Shown in pieces: positions 1 to 8,355 of a DNA stretch of 64,000 nt. The position numbers and the translations under genes are program-made. The stretch spans positions 74,563 to 138,562 of the forward strand of contig PGZV01000017.1 of the NCBI GenBank assembly GCA_002841495.1, written 5' to 3'. How positions within the stretch are numbered: the first letter of the stretch is position 1; every line of letters begins with the position of its first letter. The notes beneath the pieces are model-generated. The model did no database searches. It worked only from the letters and a program-made list of their open reading frames with translations, and was not told the DNA's origin. Source of the stretch: Firmicutes bacterium HGW-Firmicutes-2 (GTDB lineage: Bacteria > Bacillota > Clostridia > Lachnospirales > Vallitaleaceae).

Positions 1-2
1 AT

Positions 3-1859
3 TGCAAACTTAATTTATTAGATGCACCTGGATATTTCGACTTTGTCGGTGAAGCAAAACAAGCCACACGTGTTGCTGATAGTGCCATTGTTGTAGTCTC
101 AGGCAGATCAGGCGTTGAAGTAGGAACGGAAAAGGCTTTTGAATATGCAGAAGAAATGGAAATACCCAAAATCGTATTTGTAACAGACATGGATGATGAT
201 AATGCAGATTTAGGTAGAGTGCTGAACCAATTAAAAGATATTTTCGGAAAATCGATAGCACCATTTCAAGTACCAATAAAAGAAGACGAACATTTCGTTG
301 GATTTGTTAATATTATTAAAATGGAAGGTAGAAAATTTGTAAAAGATCATGTAGAACAATGTGATATACCTGAAGACCTAATGGATGAGGTTAATGAGGT
401 TAGAGAAATGATCTTAGAGGCGGTTGCAGAAAGTGACGAAGCCTTAATGGAAAAATATTTTGAAGGTGAAGCATTTACATTAGAAGAAATTCAAGATGCT
501 ATACATAATGGCGTTATAGATGGGTCAATTATACCTGTACTTTGTGGTTCAGGGACTAACAACACGGGTGTCACTGTTTTAATGGACTCTTTGGTTAAGT
601 ATATGCCTTCTCCAAGAGAAGAACATACAAGTGTATATGGGGAGAATCCGGATACAGGTGAAGAAGTTGAAGTGTTCTGTGATATCGATCATGAAGCAAC
701 AGCCCTTGTTTTCAAGACAATCATTGACCCTTATGTAGGTAAGTTATCTCTTTTTAGAGTTTATTCGGGAATTATAAAGAAAGACATGCAATTATTCAAT
801 GTGAATAAAGAACAAAAGGAAAAAGCGAATCACATTTACGTATTAAGAGGCAGAGAACAGTTTGAAGTGGATGAAATTCATGCAGGTGACATTGGTGCAT
901 TTGCAAAAATGACAGATGTTAATACAGGCGATACATTATGTGACCCTGCTAAGCCAGTTAGATTACCAGGTATCACCTTCCCTGAATCATTAGCCTATAG
1001 AGCGGTTTTACCGATTAAAAAAGGTGATGAAGAAAAGATGACCTCCGGCATTCACAAATTAATGGAAGAAGATCCAACCATTAATATTATTTTGGATACT
1101 GAAAACCATCAAGAGCTTTTGTATGGTGTTGGCGGTCAACATTTAGAAATTATTAAGAGTAAGTTATTGGATAAATTCAAAGTTGAAATCGACTTGGTTA
1201 AACCTAGAATCCCATACCGTGAAACCATAAAAGCCAAAGGACAAGTGCGCGGAAGACATAAGAAACAATCAGGAGGACATGGTCAGTACGGTGATGTGGT
1301 CATGGAATTTGAACCATCAGGTGATCGTGAGAAGCCTTTTATTTTCGAAGAAAAGATTGTCGGAGGCTCTGTACCTAAGAACTATTTCCCGGCAGTTGAA
1401 AAAGGATTGATTGAATCTGTAGACAGAGGCGCACTTGCCGGTTATAAGGTGGTTGGTGTGAAGGCAACACTCGTAGACGGTTCTTATCACCCAGTGGATT
1501 CCTCGGAGATGGCTTTTAAGATGGCGACGATAGCGGCTTTTAAAGAAGCCATGAAAGTTTGTAATCCAATCATATTAGAGCCGATTGCCAGTGTTCGAGT
1601 TGTTGTACCGGATGACTATATGGGTGATATTATAGGAGATTTGAATAAGAGAAGGGGTCGTGTCATGGGCATGAATCCTGTAAAAGGTAAACAAGAAGTG
1701 GTGGCTGAAGTGCCTATGGGTGAAATGTATGGTTACTCTACGGACTTAAGATCTATGACGCAAGGTAGAGGTATGTTTACTTTAAATTTTGAGCGTTATG
1801 ATGAGGCACCAGCAGAAGTACAAACCAAGGTAATAGAAGATCGTTCTCAAGACAAGTAA
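3..1859 (+). CDS. Elongation factor G-like translational GTPase (5' end cut by window edge)
   Basis: The frame is open from the window edge, so the N-terminal P-loop is missing. What remains begins inside the GTPase domain with a DAPG G3 motif followed by YFDF, where classical EF-G has DTPGHVDF, and a G4 region reading TDMD instead of NKMD. EF-G domains II to V follow, including a GGQHLE segment and the RGRHKKQSGGHGQYG stretch of domain IV. EF-G drives ribosomal translocation. The G3 and G4 variants and the lack of neighbouring rpsL, rpsG or tuf suggest a second paralogue (FusA2-like) rather than housekeeping fusA. The family call is secure; the exact role, translocation or ribosome recycling and rescue, is not known from sequence. 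Confidence 0.9.
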   Translation, partial: CKLNLLDAPGYFDFVGEAKQATRVADSAIVVVSGRSGVEVGTEKAFEYAEEMEIPKIVFVTDMDDDNADLGRVLNQLKDIFGKSIAPFQVPIKEDEHFVGFVNIIKMEGRKFVKDHVEQCDIPEDLMDEVNEVREMILEAVAESDEALMEKYFEGEAFTLEEIQDAIHNGVIDGSIIPVLCGSGTNNTGVTVLMDSLVKYMPSPREEHTSVYGENPDTGEEVEVFCDIDHEATALVFKTIIDPYVGKLSLFRVYSGIIKKDMQLFNVNKEQKEKANHIYVLRGREQFEVDEIHAGDIGAFAKMTDVNTGDTLCDPAKPVRLPGITFPESLAYRAVLPIKKGDEEKMTSGIHKLMEEDPTINIILDTENHQELLYGVGGQHLEIIKSKLLDKFKVEIDLVKPRIPYRETIKAKGQVRGRHKKQSGGHGQYGDVVMEFEPSGDREKPFIFEEKIVGGSVPKNYFPAVEKGLIESVDRGALAGYKVVGVKATLVDGSYHPVDSSEMAFKMATIAAFKEAMKVCNPIILEPIASVRVVVPDDYMGDIIGDLNKRRGRVMGMNPVKGKQEVVAEVPMGEMYGYSTDLRSMTQGRGMFTLNFERYDEAPAEVQTKVIEDRSQDK

Positions 1860-1874
1860 ATACTATTGAAGATT

Positions 1875-1912
1875 AAAAACAGGTTGTACCGGTTGGTACA
1901 ACCTGTTTTTTC
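1875..1912 (+). terminator. Rho-independent terminator after the EF-G-like gene
   Basis: A 13-bp perfect stem (AACAGGTTGTACC and its complement) with a 4-nt loop is followed by a run of T. It starts about 15 bases after the stop codon. Confidence 0.9.
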
Positions 1913-1924
1913 GATTATAATTAT

Positions 1925-1949
1925 AAACTTAGTTTTGATCCTTTAACCA
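1925..1949 (-). repeat. Half copy of dispersed repeat family 1
   Basis: The stretch AACTTAGTTTTGATCCTTTA followed by ACCA matches the reverse complement of the left end of the full copies at 6404, 35286 and 47860 with few mismatches. No second end is found nearby, so it is a solitary end or decayed copy. Confidence 0.65.
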
Positions 1950-1965
1950 ATGTTATTTTAGTTAT

Positions 1966-2026
1966 AAGTGACAATAATTGGCTTTATACGGTCACTTTTT
2001 TATATCCAACCAAACAAGTTGGATAT
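1966..2026. other. Two hairpins upstream of the isc operon
   Basis: AAGTGAC (1966-1972) pairs with GTCACTT (1991-1997), which is followed by T residues, so it could act as a weak terminator. Next, ATATCCAAC (2002-2010) pairs with GTTGGATAT (2018-2026). Both lie between the EF-G terminator and the iscR promoter; their function is unknown. Confidence 0.45.
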
Positions 2027-2052
2027 GTACTTATAAAATACATGTCAAAGTA

Positions 2053-2080
2053 TTGACAAAGTATCAATCGGCATGATAAT
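2053..2080 (+). promoter_or_regulatory. Probable sigma-A promoter of the isc operon with overlapping palindrome
   Basis: TTGACA (2053-2058) is separated by 16 bases from GATAAT (2075-2080). The -35 box is the right arm of the palindrome TGTCAA-AGTA-TTGACA (2043-2058). A palindrome over the -35 of an Rrf2 regulator gene is a plausible autoregulatory operator, which is an inference. Confidence 0.6.
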
Positions 2081-2131
2081 CTTACATAGAATCATATCCG
2101 AGTCATTTAGTAGGAATTATGAGGTGATGCA

Positions 2132-2572
2132 GTGAAACTTTCAACCAAAGGAAGATATGGGCTTAGAGCCATGATTGACCTTGCTATACATTCCAAGGAA
2201 AATCAGGTGTCCATAAAAAGTATATCAGAGCGACAGGAAATCTCGGAAAACTATCTGGAGAGAATCATAGCACTCCTAAAAAAGGCAGGCTATGTTAAAA
2301 GCACTAGAGGTGCTCAAGGTGGTTATATGCTTACAAAAAAACCGGATCAGATCTCTGTCGGGAACATTTTAAGAGCTCTTGAGGGCGACTTAAACCCTGT
2401 GGATTGTTCATTGACGAATGATGATAAAGTGTGTTCGGAATCAAGTTTATGTGTGACAAAATTCGTATGGAAACGTATCAGTGACAGTATTAATGATGTG
2501 GTGGACAATATTAGTCTTCAAGACCTAGTGAATGAACAAATAGAAATAGATCAATCTCAGTTGAGCAGATAG
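2132..2572 (+). CDS. iscR: Rrf2-family regulator, IscR-like
   Basis: This 146-residue protein begins MKLSTKGRYGLRAM, the hallmark N-terminus of Rrf2 proteins, with a winged-helix DNA-binding domain over residues 1-80. A cysteine cluster follows (C-x8-C-x5-C around residues 90-105), suited to binding an Fe-S cluster as in IscR. It is the first gene of an operon, 9 bases ahead of the cysteine desulfurase, so it most likely senses Fe-S status and represses the operon. A GTG start is chosen because GAGGTG lies five bases upstream. CymR-like cysteine sensing is an alternative, but the three cysteines and the gene order favour IscR. Confidence 0.88.
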   Translation: MKLSTKGRYGLRAMIDLAIHSKENQVSIKSISERQEISENYLERIIALLKKAGYVKSTRGAQGGYMLTKKPDQISVGNILRALEGDLNPVDCSLTNDDKVCSESSLCVTKFVWKRISDSINDVVDNISLQDLVNEQIEIDQSQLSR

Positions 2573-2581
2573 GAGCAGGTT

Positions 2582-3775
2582 ATGAATAAGAAAATCTATT
2601 TAGATCATGCAGCAACAACACCTACTAAAATAGAAGTGGTTGAAGCAATGCTACCGTATTTTACAGAAAAATTTGGTAATCCTTCTAGTATTTATGAGTT
2701 TTCAGGACAGAACAAGGAAGCCATTGAAGAATCGAGGGAGTTAGTAGCAAAAGCCATAGGTGCCAACGAAAGAGAGATTTTCTTCACTAGTGGAGGGACC
2801 GAATCAGATAACTGGGCTATCTTAGGCATAGCAGAAAGTTATAAGACCAAAGGGAATCATATTATTACAACAACGATAGAACACCACGCTGTGCTTCATA
2901 CATGCGAATATCTTGAAAAAAATGGTTATGAAGTAACGTATCTGAAAGTAGACAAAGATGGACGCGTTAATCCAAATGATCTGAAAGAAGCGATTAAAGA
3001 AACAACTATATTGATATCCATTATGCTTGCTAATAACGAGATTGGTACAGTACAACCAATAGAAGAACTGGGTACTATTGCCAAAGCAGCAGGTGTCCTT
3101 TTTCATACAGATGCCGTTCAAGGTGTTGGCCATGTTCCTATTGATGTGAATGCCATGCATATTGATCTCTTAAGTATAAGTGGCCACAAGTTATACGGTC
3201 CCAAAGGAATAGGTGCCCTATATGTTAGAAAAGGTATAAAACTAAGATCTTTTATTCATGGTGGTGGGCAAGAAAAAAAACGTCGTGGAGGTACTGAAAA
3301 TGTACCGGCTATTGTAGGTTTCGGAAAAGCAATTGAACTGGCAATAACATCCATGGAAGCCGAAAGCAACAGGCAGGCAGATCTTAGAGATTATTTAATC
3401 GAACAAGTACTTGAAAAAATACCTCATTGCAGATTAAACGGACATAGAGATTTTAGACTTCCTAACAATGCCAACTTTAGTTTTGAATTCATCGAAGGTG
3501 AATCCTTGTTGATTATGTTAGATATGAAAGATATTTGTGCATCAAGTGGTTCAGCTTGCACTTCCGGTTCATTAGACCCATCTCATGTGTTATTGGGTAT
3601 AGGTTTACCTCATGAAATAGCCCATGGTTCTTTGAGGATTAGTCTTGGAGAGCAGAACACAAAAGAAGAGATGGATTATCTCATTGAGTCTTTAATGGTC
3701 ATTGTAGCGAGACTAAGAGAAATGTCACCGTTGTATGAAGACTATATGAAAAAACAAGCAAAAATTGAAAGATAG
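2582..3775 (+). CDS. iscS: Cysteine desulfurase, IscS/NifS type
   Basis: This PLP enzyme takes sulfur from L-cysteine as an enzyme persulfide for Fe-S clusters and tRNA thiolation. At 397 residues it has the family length. Visible are the HTDAVQ motif, the SGHKLYGPKG segment carrying the PLP lysine, and SSGSACTSGS, the mobile loop with the catalytic cysteine. It lies between iscR and iscU, with the tRNA thiolase mnmA behind, so it probably supplies both partners. Spacing to its neighbours is about 10 bases on each side, consistent with one transcript. Confidence 0.95.
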   Translation: MNKKIYLDHAATTPTKIEVVEAMLPYFTEKFGNPSSIYEFSGQNKEAIEESRELVAKAIGANEREIFFTSGGTESDNWAILGIAESYKTKGNHIITTTIEHHAVLHTCEYLEKNGYEVTYLKVDKDGRVNPNDLKEAIKETTILISIMLANNEIGTVQPIEELGTIAKAAGVLFHTDAVQGVGHVPIDVNAMHIDLLSISGHKLYGPKGIGALYVRKGIKLRSFIHGGGQEKKRRGGTENVPAIVGFGKAIELAITSMEAESNRQADLRDYLIEQVLEKIPHCRLNGHRDFRLPNNANFSFEFIEGESLLIMLDMKDICASSGSACTSGSLDPSHVLLGIGLPHEIAHGSLRISLGEQNTKEEMDYLIESLMVIVARLREMSPLYEDYMKKQAKIER

Positions 3776-3787
3776 AGGTGTAATGGT

Positions 3788-4222
3788 ATGTATACTAAAA
3801 AGGTAATGGATCATTTTCAAAATCCTAGAAATATGGGTGAAATAGAACACGCTTCCGGTGTAGGTACAGTGGGTAATGCTAAGTGTGGCGATATTATGAG
3901 AATCTACTTAGACATTGAAGATGATATCATAAAAGATGTTAAGTTTAAGACTTTTGGATGTGGTGCTGCAGTAGCTACCAGCTCTATGGCAACTGAATTG
4001 GTAAAAGGAAAGACAGTAAAAGAAGCTATGGAAGTGACCAATAAAGCTGTTATGGAGGCACTAGACGGTCTTCCTAGAGCAAAAGTGCATTGCTCATTAC
4101 TAGCTGAAGAAGCACTGCAAGCAGCATTATGGGATTATGCTAAAAAGAACGGCATCGTCATTGAAGGATTAGAAGAACCTAAGCCTTTTGAAGAACATGA
4201 GGAAGAAGAAGAAGAATTTTAG
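3788..4222 (+). CDS. iscU: Fe-S cluster scaffold protein, IscU/NifU N-terminal type
   Basis: This 144-residue scaffold assembles nascent Fe-S clusters from iron and the sulfur delivered by IscS. The three ligand cysteines are visible in their usual contexts: KCGD near residue 33, FGCGAA near residue 59 and VHCSLLAEEA near residue 100. It has an unusual acidic C-terminal tail made almost only of glutamate. It follows the desulfurase by 12 bases and precedes mnmA by 9. Confidence 0.93.
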   Translation: MYTKKVMDHFQNPRNMGEIEHASGVGTVGNAKCGDIMRIYLDIEDDIIKDVKFKTFGCGAAVATSSMATELVKGKTVKEAMEVTNKAVMEALDGLPRAKVHCSLLAEEALQAALWDYAKKNGIVIEGLEEPKPFEEHEEEEEEF

Positions 4223-4231
4223 AGGAACGTT

Positions 4232-5323
4232 ATGAATAATAAAACGGTTGTAGTTGGGATGTCAGGTGGTGTAGACTCATCTGTGGCAGCCTATCTATTA
4301 AAAGAAGCAGGTTATAATGTAATTGGAGTCACCATGCAGATCTGGCAGGATGAAGATCGCGACCTTGAAGAAGAGCAAGGTGGTTGCTGTGGTCTATCAG
4401 CTGTAGATGATGCCAGAAGAGTAGCTCAGTCACTCGACATACCTTATTATGTTATGAATTTTAAGGAAGAATTTAACCGTGAGGTTATTGATTATTTTGT
4501 TGCATCTTATAAAGAAGGTAAGACGCCAAACCCCTGTATCGCTTGTAACCGAAAAGTTAAATGGGAATCCTTATTGACACGCAGTATGAATATCGGCGCT
4601 GATTTTATTGCCACAGGGCATTATGCAAAAGTTGTTAAGTTGGAAAATGGTAGATATGCTTTAAAACAATCCGTGACTTTGAAAAAGGACCAGACCTATG
4701 CTTTGTACAATCTGACCCAGGATCAATTAAGCAAAACATTGATGCCGGTTGGAGATTTTGATAAGGAAACAGTGCGTGTTATGGCGGAGAAAATCAATCT
4801 AAGGATTGCCAATAAACCGGATAGTCAGGACATATGTTTTGTACCGGATGGTGATTATGGAAAATTCCTTGAAATTTATACCGGAGAGAAACCTGTTGAA
4901 GGTAATTTTGTTGATGAAGACGGCAAGATTCTAGGTCGTCATAGAGGTATCGTTTACTACACAATAGGGCAAAGAAAAGGTCTAGGATTGAGTCTTGGAA
5001 AACCGGGATTTGTTACGGCGATTCGACCTGAAACTAGGGAAGTCGTTATTGGTGACAATAAGGATACATACGCATTTTCTTTACTAGCCAATCAACTTAA
5101 TTTTATGCCCTTTGAAAAATTAGAAGGTGAAATGACTTTTACAGCAAAAATTAGATACAGTCACATACCGGCCGAATGTCATGTTAAGTTGATTGATGAG
5201 GACTTAATGGAAGTCAGGTTTGAGGATGCTCAAAGGGCTATAACCCCTGGACAAGCGGTGGTACTTTACGATGGAGATCTTGTTGTTGGTGGCGGAACCA
5301 TCATCCGAGCTCTTAATGATTGA
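4232..5323 (+). CDS. mnmA: tRNA 2-thiouridylase MnmA
   Basis: MnmA inserts sulfur at position 2 of the wobble uridine in Lys, Glu and Gln tRNAs. The 363-residue protein has the PP-loop SGGVDSS near residue 10, NPCIACN carrying the first catalytic cysteine near residue 103, and QDICFVPDGDY with the second. The usual C-terminal barrel follows. It is the last gene of the isc operon, giving a compact path from cysteine to thiolated tRNA. A strong terminator follows directly. Confidence 0.95.
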   Translation: MNNKTVVVGMSGGVDSSVAAYLLKEAGYNVIGVTMQIWQDEDRDLEEEQGGCCGLSAVDDARRVAQSLDIPYYVMNFKEEFNREVIDYFVASYKEGKTPNPCIACNRKVKWESLLTRSMNIGADFIATGHYAKVVKLENGRYALKQSVTLKKDQTYALYNLTQDQLSKTLMPVGDFDKETVRVMAEKINLRIANKPDSQDICFVPDGDYGKFLEIYTGEKPVEGNFVDEDGKILGRHRGIVYYTIGQRKGLGLSLGKPGFVTAIRPETREVVIGDNKDTYAFSLLANQLNFMPFEKLEGEMTFTAKIRYSHIPAECHVKLIDEDLMEVRFEDAQRAITPGQAVVLYDGDLVVGGGTIIRALND

Positions 5324-5343
5324 AGAAAAATCTTTATAAAATT

Positions 5344-5384
5344 AAAACACCTAGCAAATCTTTGATTTTGTTAGGTGTTTTTTA
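5344..5384. terminator. Bidirectional terminator between mnmA and the PHP gene
   Basis: A long stem (AAAACACCTAGCAAA against TTTGTTAGGTGTTTT) is flanked by A-rich and T-rich runs, so it can stop both the plus-strand isc operon and the minus-strand PHP gene. Confidence 0.88.
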
Positions 5385-5405
5385 TAATTAATAATGGTAG
5401 AAGAC

Positions 5406-6215
5406 CTAATTGAAACCAATCTGTCTAGGAACTCTTTTCTGAAATACGGTGTAAGATTTGAATCCGATATGCCTTAGATGATCTTCAACTACATCAAATG
5501 AAGAGGCCACGTTCTCAGGTCGATGGGCATCCGATCCAATTGTAAGTAACTCACCACCAAGTTGATGGTACCTTTTTAGAACATCATAGCTTGGATGGGG
5601 TTGATCCAGTTTATAAATATAACCGCTTGTATTGATTTCTAGGGCTTTATCTTTTCGAATTAAAGTGGTTAAGATTGCATCAAAAACATCAGAAAAATCA
5701 GCATAAGTATATTTTTTATGAACATCTCTACGCCAATATCTAATAACATAATCAAGATGACCTAAGGTATCAAAGTCATCAAAATGGCTTATATTATAGA
5801 GGGTATCCTCAAAGATATTAAAATAGCCTTCATTACGCGTCAAACCATCAAAATAAGTAGGGTCATAAGGATCCTTCCCTTTTGCAAGATGGGTGGAACT
5901 AATAATAAAATCAAAAGCATGACGCCTAGCTACTTGTCGTAGCGGTTCATGTAAATGTTTTTCTATTCCAAACTCGATACCTGTTAATATTAGAAAGTCA
6001 TCCTCTAAAGTAGACCTAAAATCTTCAATGGCATTTATGTATTTAAAAACATCTAACTCACCGGATATCCCTTCGAAGTTGAAGTCAATATCATGGTGGT
6101 CTGTAAAAGCCAAGGTCTTTAGACCTTTGTCTTTGGCAGCCTTCATCATATCAGACATGGATGCTTGACTGTCAAATGAAAAATAGGTATGGGTGTGTAG
6201 ATCAGAACGTATCAT
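5406..6215 (-). CDS. PHP-family phosphoesterase, HisJ/HisK-like
   Basis: This 269-residue protein has the PHP metal-binding motifs in order: DLHTHTYFSFDS at the N-terminus, FTDHHD, GIEFG, SSTH and GSDAH. These coordinate the trinuclear metal centre of histidinol-phosphatase-type enzymes, so hydrolysis of L-histidinol phosphate is the default prediction. No other his gene is in the window and the gene stands alone on the minus strand. A broader phosphoesterase role cannot be excluded. Confidence 0.8.
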   Translation of the reverse strand: MIRSDLHTHTYFSFDSQASMSDMMKAAKDKGLKTLAFTDHHDIDFNFEGISGELDVFKYINAIEDFRSTLEDDFLILTGIEFGIEKHLHEPLRQVARRHAFDFIISSTHLAKGKDPYDPTYFDGLTRNEGYFNIFEDTLYNISHFDDFDTLGHLDYVIRYWRRDVHKKYTYADFSDVFDAILTTLIRKDKALEINTSGYIYKLDQPHPSYDVLKRYHQLGGELLTIGSDAHRPENVASSFDVVEDHLRHIGFKSYTVFQKRVPRQIGFN

Positions 6216-6403
6216 ATGAATTCTCCTTCAAGTTAACCAATTATGAATTAATTTTAACATAGATTTCGTGGTATATAAACAAAAATGAAGGGAATTCATA
6301 AATCGCTTGTTTTATGTCTAGGTTACATGGTAATATAGTCTTGGTTATTTACGAGAATATAATGCTTAATTAACAAAAAGATGACATTAATGACAATGAT
6401 TTA

Positions 6404-6488
6404 TGGTTAGAGGGTCAAAACTAAGTTTCACTAAATTCACATACAAGTTATGCGAAAGTTCAAATATATAGTTTTGACACCTTAACCA
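6404..6488. repeat. Dispersed repeat family 1, copy A (85 bp, terminal inverted repeats)
   Basis: The ends TGGTTA..GGGTCAAAACTA and TAGTTTTGACACCTTAACCA are imperfect inverted repeats of about 20 bp. A smaller inner inverted repeat (TTCACATA with TATGCGAA) gives a single long hairpin. It lies in the 308-base gap before the Na/Pi cotransporter. I see no gene or clear complete promoter elsewhere in that gap. Confidence 0.85.
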
Positions 6489-6523
6489 ACTTATTATTGG
6501 TTTTGATTTAGGAGGATATTACA

Positions 6524-8194
6524 ATGGACTGGGTTGGATTTCAAAACGCACTTTTCAATTTTTTTGCACTATTTGGTGGATTTGGTATGTTCTTGTATGG
6601 TATGCATATCATGGCAGATGGTTTGCAAAAAACAGCCGGGAATAAAATGAAAAATCTACTGGGTGCATTAACCAATAATAGATTTCTAGGGGTTATTGTT
6701 GGCGCACTTGTGACGGCTATTGTTCAAAGTAGTTCAGCCAGTACAGTTATGGTAATTGGGTTTGTAAACGCAGGTTTGATGAACTTGGTTCAGGCGACCG
6801 GTGTTATTATGGGGGCTAATATCGGAACGACTATTACCTCTTGGATTGTATCAAGTGGAGAATGGATGGTATTTTTTAAGCCAGAGAAGATCGCACCTTT
6901 AATCATGGGGATTGGTGCTAGTATATTGTTCTTTTCAAAGGATAAAAAAAAGCAGCAAATTGGTGAGATATTGGTTGGGTTTTCTTTGATTTTTATAGGG
7001 TTAGAGTTGATGAAGTCAGGCATAACACCTTATAGAGATTCCCAAGTTTTTAAAGATGCTTTTATCGTTCTTGGTAAAAATCCAATTCTAGCAGTTTTTG
7101 CGGGTGCGGTGGTAACGGCAATTATACAAAGCAGTTCGGCATCTGTTGGTATCCTTCAAACATTGGCAGCAACAGGAATCATTCCCTTTAGCGCAGCAAT
7201 TTACATTGTTCTTGGGCAGAATATAGGAACAACTGTTACAGCAATGTTGTCAAGTATCGGTGCAAGTAAGACGGCAAAAAGAGCAGCCTATGTCCATCTA
7301 TTATTTAATGTTTTTGGGACTGTGGTATTTACAATAGGTACATTTGTGTATTTCGAATTTTTCGATGTGAGGCATGGCCATACTATTATAACAATGACAC
7401 AGATTTCTATTTTTCATACATTTTTCAATGTGACCAACACAGCTTTATTGCTACCTTTTGCTAATCAACTAGCTGCGATTGCGGAAAGAATTGTACCGGG
7501 TGTAGATCGACAAGTGGAGGATGAAGAAGAACTCACTTTAAGACACTTGGATGAAAGAATTTTGGAAACCCCTACGTTTGCGGTGGAAAACGCAATAAAG
7601 GAAGTAGCACGTATGGGGGATTTGGCAGTCAACAACACGCGATTAGCTATAGAAGCACTAATTGAAAAAGACAACAAAAAAATTGCTGAAGTCATCAGTA
7701 ATGAGAAGAAGATTAATAAACTAGAAAAACTTATCACAGATTATTTGGTGAAAATAAGTAACTCAGTATTGAATGAACATCAAAATCTTGTAATCACAAA
7801 TCTTTTCCATTCGGTCAATGATATTGAGCGTGTTGGTGACCATGCTGAGAACATTGCAGAACTTGCTAAGTACTATGTTGACAACGAACTCAAGTTCTCA
7901 GACGAAGCAGAAGAAGAATTCAAAGTCATATCTCAGTTAGCACTAGATACCATACGTATTGCAATTGAAGCCAGAAGAGATGACAATGCTGATCTAGTTA
8001 AAAAAGTTGAATCAAACGAAGAAGAAATGGATGTTATGGAAGAACATTTGAGAGGTCAACATATTAAGAGACTTGGTAAAAATCTGTGTGATTCATCAAC
8101 GGGTGTAGTCTTTTTGGATTCTATTAGTAACCTTGAGAGAATTACTGACCATGCGTTGAATTTGGCCTATTATGTTAAGGATGAAATTATATAA
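6524..8194 (+). CDS. Na+/phosphate cotransporter family protein with C-terminal PhoU-like domain
   Basis: The 556-residue protein has two repeated membrane halves, each with the hallmark QSSSAS motif (AIVQSSSAST and AIIQSSSASV), which define Na/Pi (NptA, SLC34-like) transporters. From about residue 345 to the end is a soluble helical region with paired three-helix bundles of the PhoU kind. It probably imports or exports phosphate with sodium, with PhoU-like regulation. The start at 6524 is supported by AGGAGG ten bases upstream. No pho genes are adjacent. Confidence 0.9.
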   Translation: MDWVGFQNALFNFFALFGGFGMFLYGMHIMADGLQKTAGNKMKNLLGALTNNRFLGVIVGALVTAIVQSSSASTVMVIGFVNAGLMNLVQATGVIMGANIGTTITSWIVSSGEWMVFFKPEKIAPLIMGIGASILFFSKDKKKQQIGEILVGFSLIFIGLELMKSGITPYRDSQVFKDAFIVLGKNPILAVFAGAVVTAIIQSSSASVGILQTLAATGIIPFSAAIYIVLGQNIGTTVTAMLSSIGASKTAKRAAYVHLLFNVFGTVVFTIGTFVYFEFFDVRHGHTIITMTQISIFHTFFNVTNTALLLPFANQLAAIAERIVPGVDRQVEDEEELTLRHLDERILETPTFAVENAIKEVARMGDLAVNNTRLAIEALIEKDNKKIAEVISNEKKINKLEKLITDYLVKISNSVLNEHQNLVITNLFHSVNDIERVGDHAENIAELAKYYVDNELKFSDEAEEEFKVISQLALDTIRIAIEARRDDNADLVKKVESNEEEMDVMEEHLRGQHIKRLGKNLCDSSTGVVFLDSISNLERITDHALNLAYYVKDEII

Positions 8195-8300
8195 TAATTC
8201 GAATCGGAGGTTTAACTCACTTTTGTCAAGTTCATTAGCAGTTTCTATCGAATGAAAATTAGCGCAGCTAAACCTCTGGTCACTATGGTCAATATGAACA

Positions 8301-8343
8301 AAAAAAGTCAACATAACTCTTATGAGTTATATTGACTTTTTTC
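8301..8343. terminator. Strong bidirectional terminator
   Basis: AAAAAAGTCAA-CATAACTC pairs with GAGTTAT-TTGACTTTTTT around a TTAT loop. It has A and T runs on both sides and serves the converging Na/Pi and SLH genes. A second inverted repeat (GAGGTTTA with TAAACCTC) lies just before it. Confidence 0.9.
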
Positions 8344-8355
8344 TTAATGGATCAC

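Noticed and set aside
6474..6497. Promoter formed by the family 1 TTGACA and TATTAT before the Na/Pi gene
   Set aside because: The spacing is only 12 bases, too short for sigma-A.
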